Of a stretch of 64,000 bases of DNA, positions 10,621 to 18,713 are shown piece by piece; within the stretch, counting starts at the first letter, position 1; every line of letters starts with the position of its first letter. Both the position numbers and the translations under genes were made by a program. Under the pieces are notes generated by a model. The model was not told the DNA's origin, searched no databases, and saw only the letters and a list, made by a program, of their open reading frames with translations. The DNA comes from Candidatus Accumulibacter proximus (GTDB lineage Bacteria > Pseudomonadota > Gammaproteobacteria > Burkholderiales > Rhodocyclaceae). The stretch spans positions 1 through 64,000 of the forward strand of contig JADJMH010000014.1 in the NCBI GenBank assembly GCA_016709675.1, written 5' to 3'.

Positions 10621-12123
10621 CGCGGCTCGATGCTGCCGGCTGCCAGGCGACCCGCAGGGGTCTTGCCGAAAGCACCGCCCTCGACCTCACCGCGGTACGC
10701 GCGCTCGAGACTGCCGACCGCACGCACACGCTATGGACCGATGCCGACCGAGCATGGGCGAGTCGCGCAGCCGGCGAAGTGGTTGGCCAGGGCGGCTCAC
10801 CGCAGGCTTTCCTGGCGCAACGCGCGCGGCTGGCGCTCGCTCGCCTGGGCGAGCGCTTCAAGGCCCTGCCGCGCGCTGTGCGCGCGCTGTGCTGGCGACC
10901 CTGGCTGAGCACCGCCATCGTCGTCGCCGCCTTCGCTGCCGGCGTGGCGATCGACCGCATCGGCGACAGCCAGGGAATCAACGTGCTGACGCCGCCGGTG
11001 CTGACCTTGCTGGCATGGAATCTCGCGGTTTACGGGTTGCTCGCGGTCCGCCTGACCGCCGGCTACGGCAACGCGGCACCACCGGGACCACTGCGGCGCG
11101 CGGTGACATCGCTTGCCTGGGCTGCGGAAGCCGCTGGGCGCTGGCGAACTCGGCACTGCGCTTGCCCGCTTCGCCAGCGACTGGTCGCGCATCGCCGCCC
11201 CGCTCTACGCTGCGCGCGCGGCGCGCATTCTCCACCTCGCCGCCGCACTGCTGGCCGCGGGCCTGCTGGCCGGCCTCTACCTGCGAGGCATGGTGTTCGA
11301 GTATCGTGCGAGCTGGCAAAGCACCTTCCTCGACGCCGGCAACGTGCCTGGTTGCTCGCCAGCGCACTGGCGCCGGGGGCGGCGCTGACCGGCATTGCCG
11401 TTCCTGCCGTCGGGGAGATCGAGGCGATCCGCGCACCCAGCGGTGAGAACGCCGCCCGCTGGCTGCACCTGATGGCGGCGACCGTGTCCCTCGTCGTGAT
11501 CGTCCCGCGTCTGCTGCTGGGACTGTTCGCCTGGCTGATAGAACGCCATCGCGCGACGAATCTTCCGCTTGCGCTCGAAGACCCTTACTTCCAGCGGCTG
11601 CTGCGGGCTTCGCCGGCGGCCCCGCCCGGGTGCACGTCGTACCCTACAGCTACACGGTTCCGCCGACGGCAACGGCCGGGCTGGAGCGACTCGTCACGCG
11701 CGCCTTTGGCGCCGGCGCGGCGCTGACGATCAGCACGCCGGTCAGCTATGGCGGCGAGGATGCGCTGCCCATGGTCCCGGCCAGCGCCCCTGCGGGCAGC
11801 GTCATCGCCCTGTTCAACGCCACCGCAACCCCGGAGCGCGAAGCGCACGGCGCCTTCCCTCACCGCCGTCGTCGCTCGGCTTCCGCCAGGCGGCGCCCTG
11901 ATCGCCCTGGTGGACGAGAGCGCCTTCAACGCCCGCTGGGGCGACGCCGCTGCGCGCAGAGAGGAACGCCGCCGCGCCTGGCGCGAACTGTGCGCCCAAC
12001 AGCGCGTGCCCTTTGGCTTCGTCGATCTCGCGGCGCTCGGGGCGGACCTCAGCGGATGGAGCCGCAGAACTCGCCGCTGCCGCCGCGGCAATCGACCGGC
12101 TGCTCGCCGAGGCGACCCGATGA
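10616..12123 (+). CDS. DUF2868 membrane protein (several frameshifts)
   Basis: Recognised from ALDLTAVRALETADRTHTLW and DADRAWASRAAGEVVGQG, followed by TM helices around 10900-11090 (WLSTAIVVAAFAAGVAIDRI; VLTLLAWNLAVYGLLAV). Indels near 11130, 11345, 11625, 11860 and 12065 must be corrected. Pieces then continue through RIAAPLYAARAARILHLAAA, RWLHLMAATVSLVVIVPRLL, VVPYSYTVPPTATAGLERL and ALIALVDESAFNARWGDAA to LAAAAAAIDRLLAEATR. The start is uncertain: TTG at 10616 (overlapping the previous stop) or GTG near 10590. DUF2868 proteins are usually encoded next to a DUF3482 GTPase, as here, and probably act as its membrane partner. The role is unknown. Confidence 0.75.
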
Positions 12124-13583
12124 GCGGCGCCGCTGGTGCAATTGCGCTGTCGCTGATCTCGCACACCAACGCCGGCAAGACGACGCTCGCTCGCTCGCTG
12201 CTCGGGCGCGACGTTGGCGAGGTGCGTGACGCGCCGCACGTCACGACCGAGGCGACACCGTATCCGCTGATCGAGACGCCGCAAGGCGACGCGCTGGTAC
12301 TCTGGGACACCCCCGGCTTCGGTGACAGCGTGCGGCTCGCGCGGCGACTCCGGCAGCAGGGCAACCCGATCGGCTGGTTCCTCTCGCAAGTCTGGGACCG
12401 CTTCCGCAACCAGCCCTTCTATCTTTCGCAACAGGCCGTGCGCAACGTCCGCGACGATGCCGATGTCGTCCTCTATCTGGTCAACGCCTCCGAAGCCCCG
12501 GCCGACGCCGGTTATCTTGCCCCTGAGCTCGAAGTGCTGGCGTGGATCGGCCGGCCCGTCGTCGTGCTGCTCAACCAGACGGGAAGGCCTCGCCCGCGCG
12601 CCGAAGAGGAAGCCGATGAAGCGCGTTGGCGTGAGGCGCTGCGCGCCCACCCCCTGGTCCGCCAGGTACTCGCACTGGACGCCTTCGCGCGCTGCTGGGT
12701 GCAGGAGATCGTGCTGCTGCGAGCCCTCGCGCCGCTCGTCGCCACCGATAAGGGCGACGCCTACCAACGGCTGGTCGGTGCCTGGCAGACGCGGCGCGAC
12801 CTGCAGTTCGACCAGGCCATGGCCGCGCTGGCTGCACCGATTGCCAGCGCTGCCTGTGACGTCGAAAGGCTCGCCAACCCGCGCCTCCGGGACACGCTGC
12901 GCGATGCCTTGCGCTCGCTGGTCGCCGGCCAGCCGGAAGACGAGGACCAGCAGCGGGCAGCACGCGCGCTCGCCGGACGTCTGGACGCCGGTCTGCGCGA
13001 GCACCGAGCGCCTGATTACGATCCACGGCCTCGCTGGTCACGCGGCCGACGAGGTGCGCGAACGGCTCGTCAGGCACGTGCTGACGCAGGCACCGATGCA
13101 CCAGGGCAAGGCTGCGGCACTCGGCGGCGTGCTGTCGGGCGCCCTGTCAGGCCTGGCCGCTGACCTCGCGGCAGGCGGTCTGAGCTTGGCGCCGGCACGC
13201 TGCTCGGGGCGATCGCCGGGGCCGCCGGCGGCGCCGGGCTGGCACGCGGGGTCAATGTCCTGCGCGGCCGCAGCGACGCCCAAGTGCGCTGGGACGACAA
13301 GCTGCTCGATGGTCTGATCGCCTCCGCCCTGCTGCGCTACCTCGCCGTCGCCCACTTCGGCCGCGGCCGCGGCGAATGGAAGGAAAGCGAGTACCCGCCG
13401 TTCTGGCGCGAGATCGTGCAGCGGACCGTGGCAGCCCGCCAGCCGACGCTCGCCGCCCTCTGGGCGCAGCGCACTCTGGCCGCCAATGCCGCAACCCTCG
13501 AGGCCAGCGTGTACACCGTCCTCAGTGAGGCCGGACGTTCGCTGCTGGAGACGCTCTATCCAGGGGCATTGGCCGCACGCTGA
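12120..13583 (+). CDS. GTPase, DUF3482 family (two frameshifts)
   Basis: Era/TrmE-like GTPase fold: G1 SHTNAGKTTLARSLL near residue 14, a G2 threonine in HVTTEATPYPL, G3 LWDTPGFGDS, and a G4-like VVVLLNQTG (N-Q-T in place of NKxD). The C-terminal DUF3482 region has a glycine-rich membrane-prone stretch (GGVLSGALSGLAADLAAGG). It continues through RWDDKLLDGLIASALLRYLA to the stop at 13583 once indels near 13010 and 13185 are corrected. The ATG overlaps the DUF2868 stop (ATGA), so the two are translationally coupled. The pair is conserved in beta- and gammaproteobacteria; the cellular role is unproven. Confidence 0.82.
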
Positions 13584-13626
13584 CCGCAAAAAGATCGCTG
13601 GTTTTCGGCAGAGTTGCCGCTTTTCA

Positions 13627-13653
13627 TTGATCTTCGGCCACGTTTTCTATAAT
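13627..13653 (+). promoter_or_regulatory. Probable sigma70 promoter of the yqjD-like operon
   Basis: TTGATC (13627-13632), a 15-bp spacer and a consensus TATAAT (13648-13653), 73 bp before the ATG at 13726. Confidence 0.55.
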
Positions 13654-13725
13654 GTAAGACTCTCGTTGAAGTCTGTTGTTGCACCATTGCTTTTTCTGTC
13701 ATCACCTTCCACTGTGAGGTTCGCC

Positions 13726-14044
13726 ATGTCTGAAGTTACCGATCTTTCCACCGCCAACAAACAGAAACTCGTCTCCGACATGAAGGTCGTGGTCGCCGAC
13801 GCAGAGGAGATTCTGCGCGCCACCGCCGGCGTTGCCGGCGACAAAATGGGTGATTTGCGCGAACGCTTTGGCGAACCTACGCGACGCCAAGCTACGGCTG
13901 GCGGATGCCGAAGCCGCGCTGGTCGACCGTACCAAAGCCGCAGCGCGTGCCACCGATGACTACGTGCACGAAAATCCGTGGCGCGCTGTCGGCGTTGCCG
14001 CCGGCATCGGCCTGCTGCTTGGCGTGATCATCGGCCGCCGTTGA
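13726..14044 (+). CDS. DUF883/ElaB/YqjD-like ribosome- or membrane-associated protein (one frameshift)
   Basis: About 105 aa. MSEVTDLSTANKQKLVSDMK, VVVADAEEILRATAGVAGDK and, after an indel near 13870, LRDAKLRLADAEAALVDRTK. The C-terminus PWRAVGVAAGIGLLLGVIIG followed by RR is the hallmark single TM anchor of the YqjD/ElaB family. In E. coli these tail-anchored proteins bind ribosomes and are made in stationary phase. First gene of a three-gene cluster matching yqjD-yqjE-yqjK. Confidence 0.82.
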
Positions 14045-14060
14045 GCGGACCGTCTGAGAG

Positions 14061-14471
14061 ATGAGCGAATCCGCCAGCAGTGCAAGCGGCGGCCTGTTGG
14101 CCGCCACCAGAAACAGCGCTGCGACACTGCTGGCTACCGGGCGCACGCGTCTCGAACTTCTCGCCAACGAAATCAGCGAAGAGAAGCTGCGTGCGGTCCA
14201 CCTCCTGCTGCTGTCGCAGGTGGCGGCTTTCTGCCTCATGGTCGCCACGATTCTGGCCATCGGCCTGCTGCTCGTCGTGTTCTGGGACAACCGGCTGGTC
14301 ATCCTTGCTGGCCTGACCGCCTTCTTCCTCGCTGGCAGCGGCCTCGCTTATCTCGCTCTGCGAGCGTCAATGACTCGCAGCAACCGCCTGTTTGCAGCCA
14401 GCATTTCCGAGCTTGGCAAAGACCTTCGTCAGTTGCAGGGCGCGGCCGGCAATGAATCAAGACCTGATTAG
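14061..14471 (+). CDS. YqjE-like / phage holin family (DUF1469) membrane protein
   Basis: 136 aa with an N-terminal Ala/Ser-rich amphipathic part and a two-helix hydrophobic hairpin (AAFCLMVATILAIGLLLVVF and LVILAGLTAFFLAGSGLAYL). A short charged tail follows. This matches the YqjE/DUF1469 family by topology and by its place after a DUF883 gene. It overlaps the next gene by 20 bp. The molecular role is unknown. Confidence 0.75.
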   Translation: MSESASSASGGLLAATRNSAATLLATGRTRLELLANEISEEKLRAVHLLLLSQVAAFCLMVATILAIGLLLVVFWDNRLVILAGLTAFFLAGSGLAYLALRASMTRSNRLFAASISELGKDLRQLQGAAGNESRPD

Positions 14472-14793
14472 CCTCGCCATCGAGCGCGGCAGACTGCTCG
14501 AACGCATCAGCAACCAGCGCCAGCTGCTGGGTCAGCAACTACAGCCGGTTGGCGACGCCCTGGAGACCGCTGATCGTGCAGTCGCCACCGTGCGCAAGGC
14601 GGGCACTTACCTCGGCCAGCACCCTGAAGTCGTCGCTGCCGGTGTCGCCGTACTGGTTGTCCTGCAGCCCGGCCGCGTCTGGCGCTGGAGCAAGCGCGGC
14701 TACTTTGTCTGGCGTACCTGGCGCCTGCTGCGCCGAAATATGTCGGAACTCAGTCTCACCCCTGCCCGTCGTGACGCTACCGGTCAAGCGTAG
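14452..14793 (+). CDS. YqjK-like protein
   Basis: 113 aa, start chosen at MNQDLISLAIERGRLLERIS because this matches YqjK-type N-termini (coiled, basic) and gives a short overlap with the preceding gene. It contains a hydrophobic stretch HPEVVAAGVAVLVVLQPGRV followed by aromatic/basic WRWSKRGYFVWRTWRLLRR. It completes the yqjD-yqjE-yqjK arrangement. Convergent with the SMUG1 gene. Confidence 0.65.
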   Translation: MNQDLISLAIERGRLLERISNQRQLLGQQLQPVGDALETADRAVATVRKAGTYLGQHPEVVAAGVAVLVVLQPGRVWRWSKRGYFVWRTWRLLRRNMSELSLTPARRDATGQA

Positions 14794-14847
14794 GAACGTC
14801 TCGATCGCCCGTTAACTCGGACCAGAGCCGGACAGCGGCAAGCCGTT

Positions 14848-15579
14848 TCAGTCCCAGACGCCCAGGGCGACCAGCTGCCTGCTCGCCGCTTCCGCCCAAC
14901 CGCGGTTGGCAACCGGGCTCGCGGGACTCGGATGCAGCACGCGACCGATTCTTGCATGCGTCCCCGCCAGCGCTTCGGCGGCACGCGCTTCGGCGAAAGC
15001 GCCAATGCCAATCACCCATTCCGGCTGCATGGCGGACACCAGGGCCAGCAAATGAGCGTCACAGGCCGCCCTCAGCGGCGCCGCCGCTGCTGCCGCTAGC
15101 TTGTCCGGGGTCAGGTTGCGGCCATGATCGAAGAAAGCCAGGGGACAGTAGTTGGCGACAAAGTGCTCGGCAAAGAAAACATCGGGGCTACCGAAGCGCT
15201 CGCGGAACAGTCCCCAGAGCCGTCGCCCGCTGACCTCCGAACGTGAGCAGGCGAAGCCTTCGATCGGCCGCGCCGGGTTTTCCGCGGCCGGCTTCTGCAC
15301 GCTCGCCTCGAGCCCCAGCCAGTCACGGACGACGGCGATTTCACCGAACGGCACGCCGGTTTGCACCATCCCGAAAGGGCCCGGATTCATGCCCAGGAAC
15401 ACCACCCGCCGGGTACTCGCAGCATAGCGGCGCAGATACCGCTCATGCACCGCCCAGGCATAGGTCAGCGGGTTGTAGAAATGGCTGACTGGTGGCGCAA
15501 AGGTGAGCGTCGACAGACTTGCCGACAACTGCCGGGCGGCAGCGATCAGGCTTTCGGCGACGGGGGAATCTCGTTCCAT
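14848..15579 (-). CDS. SMUG1-type uracil-DNA glycosylase
   Basis: 243 aa. The motif GMNPGPFGMVQTGVPFGE (residues 63-80) with its catalytic-loop asparagine, SEVSGRRLWGLF, NYCPLAFFDHGRNLTP and the C-terminal HPSPASPVANRGW are those of animal SMUG1 and its bacterial homologues. It would excise uracil or oxidised pyrimidines as monofunctional base-excision glycosylase. It overlaps ampG by 34 bp and is last in the metX-metW-ampG-SMUG1 operon. Confidence 0.9.
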   Translation of the reverse strand: MERDSPVAESLIAAARQLSASLSTLTFAPPVSHFYNPLTYAWAVHERYLRRYAASTRRVVFLGMNPGPFGMVQTGVPFGEIAVVRDWLGLEASVQKPAAENPARPIEGFACSRSEVSGRRLWGLFRERFGSPDVFFAEHFVANYCPLAFFDHGRNLTPDKLAAAAAAPLRAACDAHLLALVSAMQPEWVIGIGAFAEARAAEALAGTHARIGRVLHPSPASPVANRGWAEAASRQLVALGVWD

Positions 15580-16805
15580 GGCGCAACCTTGAGCAGCAGG
15601 GCCATGCCCGGCGCAGCAAGGACGAAACAGAGGATGAAAAAGCTGACCCAGCCCATCGACTCGACCAGCGCACCGGCGCTGGCATTGATGAAGGTCCGCG
15701 GAACAGCGGCGAGACTGGTGAACAGTGCAAACTGGGTCGCCGTGAAGGCCGGATTGGTGGCGCGCGCAATGAAGGCGGTGAACGCCGCCGTACCGAGACC
15801 GACACCCAGATACTCGGCAGCAATCACCCCGGCGAGCGCTGCCCGGTCAAAGCCGTCGATGCTCGGCTGGACGCCGCGCCACGCCAGCCAGGCGAAACCG
15901 AGAATGGTCACCATCTGCACCAGACCAAACAGCCACAGCGCCCGGTTGATACCCAGGCGGACCATCCACAGGCCCCCGAGCAAGCCACCGAAGACCGCCG
16001 GCCACAGTCCGGCATGCTTGGCAATCATGCCGATGTCGGTCTTGCTGTAGCCGAGGTCGAGATAAAAGGGGGTGGACAGCGCCGTGGCCAGCGAATCGCC
16101 GAGCTTGTAGAGAAAGATGAAGCCGAGCACGGTCAGCGCCCCCGACCATCCCTGACGACCGATAAACTCGTGAAAGGGCTCGACTACCGCCTGGCGCAAG
16201 GTTTTCGGTGCCCCGACCACGGCCGGTTCCTCGACCAGCAGCACCATCCCCATGCCCGGCAACATGAAGGTAGCCGTAATCCAGAAGACCTGCCCCCAGG
16301 GAAGCAGGTCCGCGAGGATCAGCGACAGCGACCCGGGGACCAGGCCAGAGATTCGATAGGCGTTGACGTGCACCGAGTTGCCCAGGCCGAGTTCCTGATC
16401 GCAGAGAATCTCGCGCCGGAAGGCGTCCAGCGCCACGTCCTGCGTCGCTGAGAGGAAAGCCAGCGCCACCGACAACCAGATCACCGGGGTCAGATTGGTC
16501 GACGGCGAGAAGCCACCGAGCAGGCCAATCGAGAACAGCAGGCCGATCTGCGAGACCATCATCCAGCCACGCCGTCGGCCCAGCGGCAGGCGATAGCGAT
16601 CGAGCAGCGGCGCCCAGAGGAACTTCCAGGTGTAGGGAAACTGGATCAGCGCGAACAGGCCGATGGTCTTGAGATCGACGCTCTCGCTGCGCAACCAGGC
16701 GGGCAACAGGTTGAGCAGCAGGTACAGCGGCAGGCCCGAGCTGAAGCCGGTAAACACGCAGATCAGCATCCGCCTGGTCAGCAGCAGGCGCAGCCAGTCG
16801 GGCAT
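15546..16805 (-). CDS. ampG: AmpG-like MFS permease (muropeptide transporter family)
   Basis: 419 aa and about 12 TM helices. The N-terminus RMLICVFTGFSSGLPLYLLL, YTWKFLWAPLLDRYRLPLGR (the AmpG-type helix 2-3 loop) and SATQDVALDAFRREIL (helix 4) are diagnostic for AmpG. AmpG imports GlcNAc-anhydromuropeptides for cell-wall recycling. The ATG overlaps the metW stop by one base, so it is translationally coupled to the methionine genes, with no obvious functional link. Confidence 0.88.
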   Translation of the reverse strand: MPDWLRLLLTRRMLICVFTGFSSGLPLYLLLNLLPAWLRSESVDLKTIGLFALIQFPYTWKFLWAPLLDRYRLPLGRRRGWMMVSQIGLLFSIGLLGGFSPSTNLTPVIWLSVALAFLSATQDVALDAFRREILCDQELGLGNSVHVNAYRISGLVPGSLSLILADLLPWGQVFWITATFMLPGMGMVLLVEEPAVVGAPKTLRQAVVEPFHEFIGRQGWSGALTVLGFIFLYKLGDSLATALSTPFYLDLGYSKTDIGMIAKHAGLWPAVFGGLLGGLWMVRLGINRALWLFGLVQMVTILGFAWLAWRGVQPSIDGFDRAALAGVIAAEYLGVGLGTAAFTAFIARATNPAFTATQFALFTSLAAVPRTFINASAGALVESMGWVSFFILCFVLAAPGMALLLKVAPWNEIPPSPKA

Positions 16806-17428
16806 CAGGATTTTCGTCCGAGGCGATAGAAGGCCAGACTACCGTTGAGATTGGGATCCTGGCTGACCTCGCGACCCGCTTCGTCGAAAGCCAGACGCTC
16901 GCGAATCTCGATCCCCAGCCTGCTGCACAAGTCCTCGAAGTCAAAGATCGTGAAGAAGCGCACGTTCGGCGTATCGAACCAGTCGTAGGGCAGGTCCTCG
17001 GAGACTGGCATGTGCCCTTCGGCAATCGCCACCCGGTTGGCTCGATAGGCAAAATTGGGAAAGCTGACCACCGCCTCGGCAGCCACACGCAGCATCTCGG
17101 TCAGGATGCGCTCGGTGGTGCGCATCGTCTGCAGCGCCTGCGAGATGACCACATGGTCGAAGGAGTTGTCCTCGAAGCCGGACAGCCCACACTCGATGTC
17201 CATCTGGATCACATCAACCCCGTTGCGAATACAGCCGAGAACGCTTTCATGTTCGATCTCGACACCGTAACCACTGACATCCCGGGTTTCGCTCAGGTAG
17301 CGCAGCAATCTGCCGTCACCGCAGCCCAGGTCGAGAACACGCTCACCGGGTGGAATCCAGCTGGCAATCACGGCGAAGTCGAAGCGCTCCCGCTGCTCCG
17401 CCTTGACTCTCCTCTCGTGCTCGGTCAT
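16805..17428 (-). CDS. metW: MetW, methionine biosynthesis protein
   Basis: 207 aa class I SAM-methyltransferase fold (VLDLGCGDGRLLRYL, then FDHVVISQALQTM and EAVVSFPNFAYRANR). LPYDWFDTPNVRFFTIFDFE is characteristic of MetW. In proteobacteria MetW is needed together with MetX for homoserine acylation. The start overlaps the metX stop by 4 bp (ATGA). Confidence 0.93.
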   Translation of the reverse strand: MTEHERRVKAEQRERFDFAVIASWIPPGERVLDLGCGDGRLLRYLSETRDVSGYGVEIEHESVLGCIRNGVDVIQMDIECGLSGFEDNSFDHVVISQALQTMRTTERILTEMLRVAAEAVVSFPNFAYRANRVAIAEGHMPVSEDLPYDWFDTPNVRFFTIFDFEDLCSRLGIEIRERLAFDEAGREVSQDPNLNGSLAFYRLGRKS

Positions 17429-18552
17429 ACGACGATATTCTCCAGGTAGGCCGCCAGCAGCGCATGATAGTGATCGTCGTCGAGCAGGAACGAGTCATGG
17501 CCTGCGTCACTTTCGATCTCGGCATAAACGACGCGCAGGCGATTGTGCAGCAACGCAAAGACAATCTCACGCGAGCGTGCCGGCGCAAAGCGCCAGTCGG
17601 TCGAAAAACTGGCGACGAAGAAACTGGCCCTGGCGCGCGCCAGCGCAGCAGCCAGATTGCCGTCGTAGTCATAGGCAGGATCGAAGTAGTCGAGCGCCTT
17701 GGTCATCATCAGGTAGGTATTGGCGTCGAAAAAGCCGGCGAACTTGTTGCCCTGATAGCGGAGATAGGACTCGATCTCGAAATCGACGTCGTAGCTGAAC
17801 TTGTGCTCACCGTGGCGCAACTGCCGGCCAAACTTTTCGGCCATCTGGCTATCCGACAGATACGTGATGTGGCCGACCATCCGCGCGAGTCGCAAGCCCC
17901 TGGTCGGGATGACGCCATGGTCGGCGTAGTGACCGCCATGGAAATCGGGATCGGAGATGATTGCCTGCCGTGCCACCTCGTTGAAGGCGATGTTCTGCGC
18001 CGACAGCTTCGGAGCCGAAGCGATCACCATCGCGTGCCGGATGCGGTCAGGAAACTGCAGCGACCACGCCAGCGCCTGCATGCCGCCGAGGCTACCGCCG
18101 ATCACTGCCGCCCAGGTATGGACGCCCAGATGGTCTGCCAGGCGTGCCTGTGCCGCTACCCAGTCCTCGACCGTCACCATCGGGAAATCGGCGCCGTAGC
18201 GTTTTCCGGTTTCCGGATTGATCGACAGCGGACCCGTCGAACCATGGCAACCACCCAGGTTATTGACGCCAACAACAAAGAACTTTCGGGTATCGAGCGG
18301 CTTCCCCGGACCAACGAGATTGTCCCACCAGCCGATATTCTCAGCATCGTCGGCATACCGACCGGCGACGTGGTGGCTTCCGGAAAGTGCGTGGCAAACC
18401 AGCACGGCATTGGAGTGGTCGCCGTTGAGCGTGCCATAGGTTTCGAAAGCCAGCTCGAAGCCGGGCAGCGCCGCTCCGCTTTTCAGCCTCAGCGGCTGGT
18501 CGAAGTGCACTCGCTGCGGCACAACGACTCCGACAGAATTCTCTGTTAACAT
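17425..18552 (-). CDS. metX: Homoserine O-acyltransferase (probably O-succinyltransferase)
   Basis: 375 aa alpha/beta-hydrolase. LVCHALSGSHHVAGRY, NNLGGCHGSTGP and the nucleophile elbow GGSLGGMQ (S154), with a C-terminal SDAGHDSFLLDDDHYH holding the catalytic His region. It activates homoserine with acetyl- or succinyl-CoA in methionine synthesis. The MetX-MetW pairing in betaproteobacteria usually goes with succinyl-CoA use; this is inference. First gene of its operon. Confidence 0.92.
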   Translation of the reverse strand: MLTENSVGVVVPQRVHFDQPLRLKSGAALPGFELAFETYGTLNGDHSNAVLVCHALSGSHHVAGRYADDAENIGWWDNLVGPGKPLDTRKFFVVGVNNLGGCHGSTGPLSINPETGKRYGADFPMVTVEDWVAAQARLADHLGVHTWAAVIGGSLGGMQALAWSLQFPDRIRHAMVIASAPKLSAQNIAFNEVARQAIISDPDFHGGHYADHGVIPTRGLRLARMVGHITYLSDSQMAEKFGRQLRHGEHKFSYDVDFEIESYLRYQGNKFAGFFDANTYLMMTKALDYFDPAYDYDGNLAAALARARASFFVASFSTDWRFAPARSREIVFALLHNRLRVVYAEIESDAGHDSFLLDDDHYHALLAAYLENIVV

Positions 18553-18580
18553 CGTGATCGTATCGGTACCAGGGCAGAAA

Positions 18581-18614
18581 CAAAAACCCAGTCAGCTAGC
18601 AAGGCGGACTGGGT
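18581..18614 (-). terminator. Intrinsic terminator on the minus strand between ptsI and metX
   Basis: Perfect 8-bp stem ACCCAGTC/GACTGGGT with a 13-nt loop, followed on the minus strand by TTTTTG. It lies about 100 bp after the ptsI stop and 28 bp before the metX start. The simplest reading is termination of the pts operon, but it could act as an attenuator of metX. Confidence 0.75.
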
Positions 18615-18633
18615 GCGCCGCGCTTTAGCCGTA

Positions 18634-18664
18634 TTTATAGGGCGCCCGCAAGCTGATCGTTCAA
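18634..18664 (-). promoter_or_regulatory. Candidate metX promoter upstream of the hairpin
   Basis: On the minus strand TTGAAC (18664-18659) and TATAAA (18639-18634) are separated by 19 bp. If used, transcription would begin near 18627 and pass through the terminator-like hairpin before metX. The spacing is long, so confidence is modest. Confidence 0.35.
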
Positions 18665-18713
18665 ATCGGCGCCAAGGCCGCGAAAGTTACCCGCAGCCCG
18701 CGAAAAAGTCAAT

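Noticed and set aside
18581..18640. SAM or SAH riboswitch upstream of metX
   Set aside because: Only a simple terminator hairpin is seen; no conserved aptamer core could be recognised by eye.
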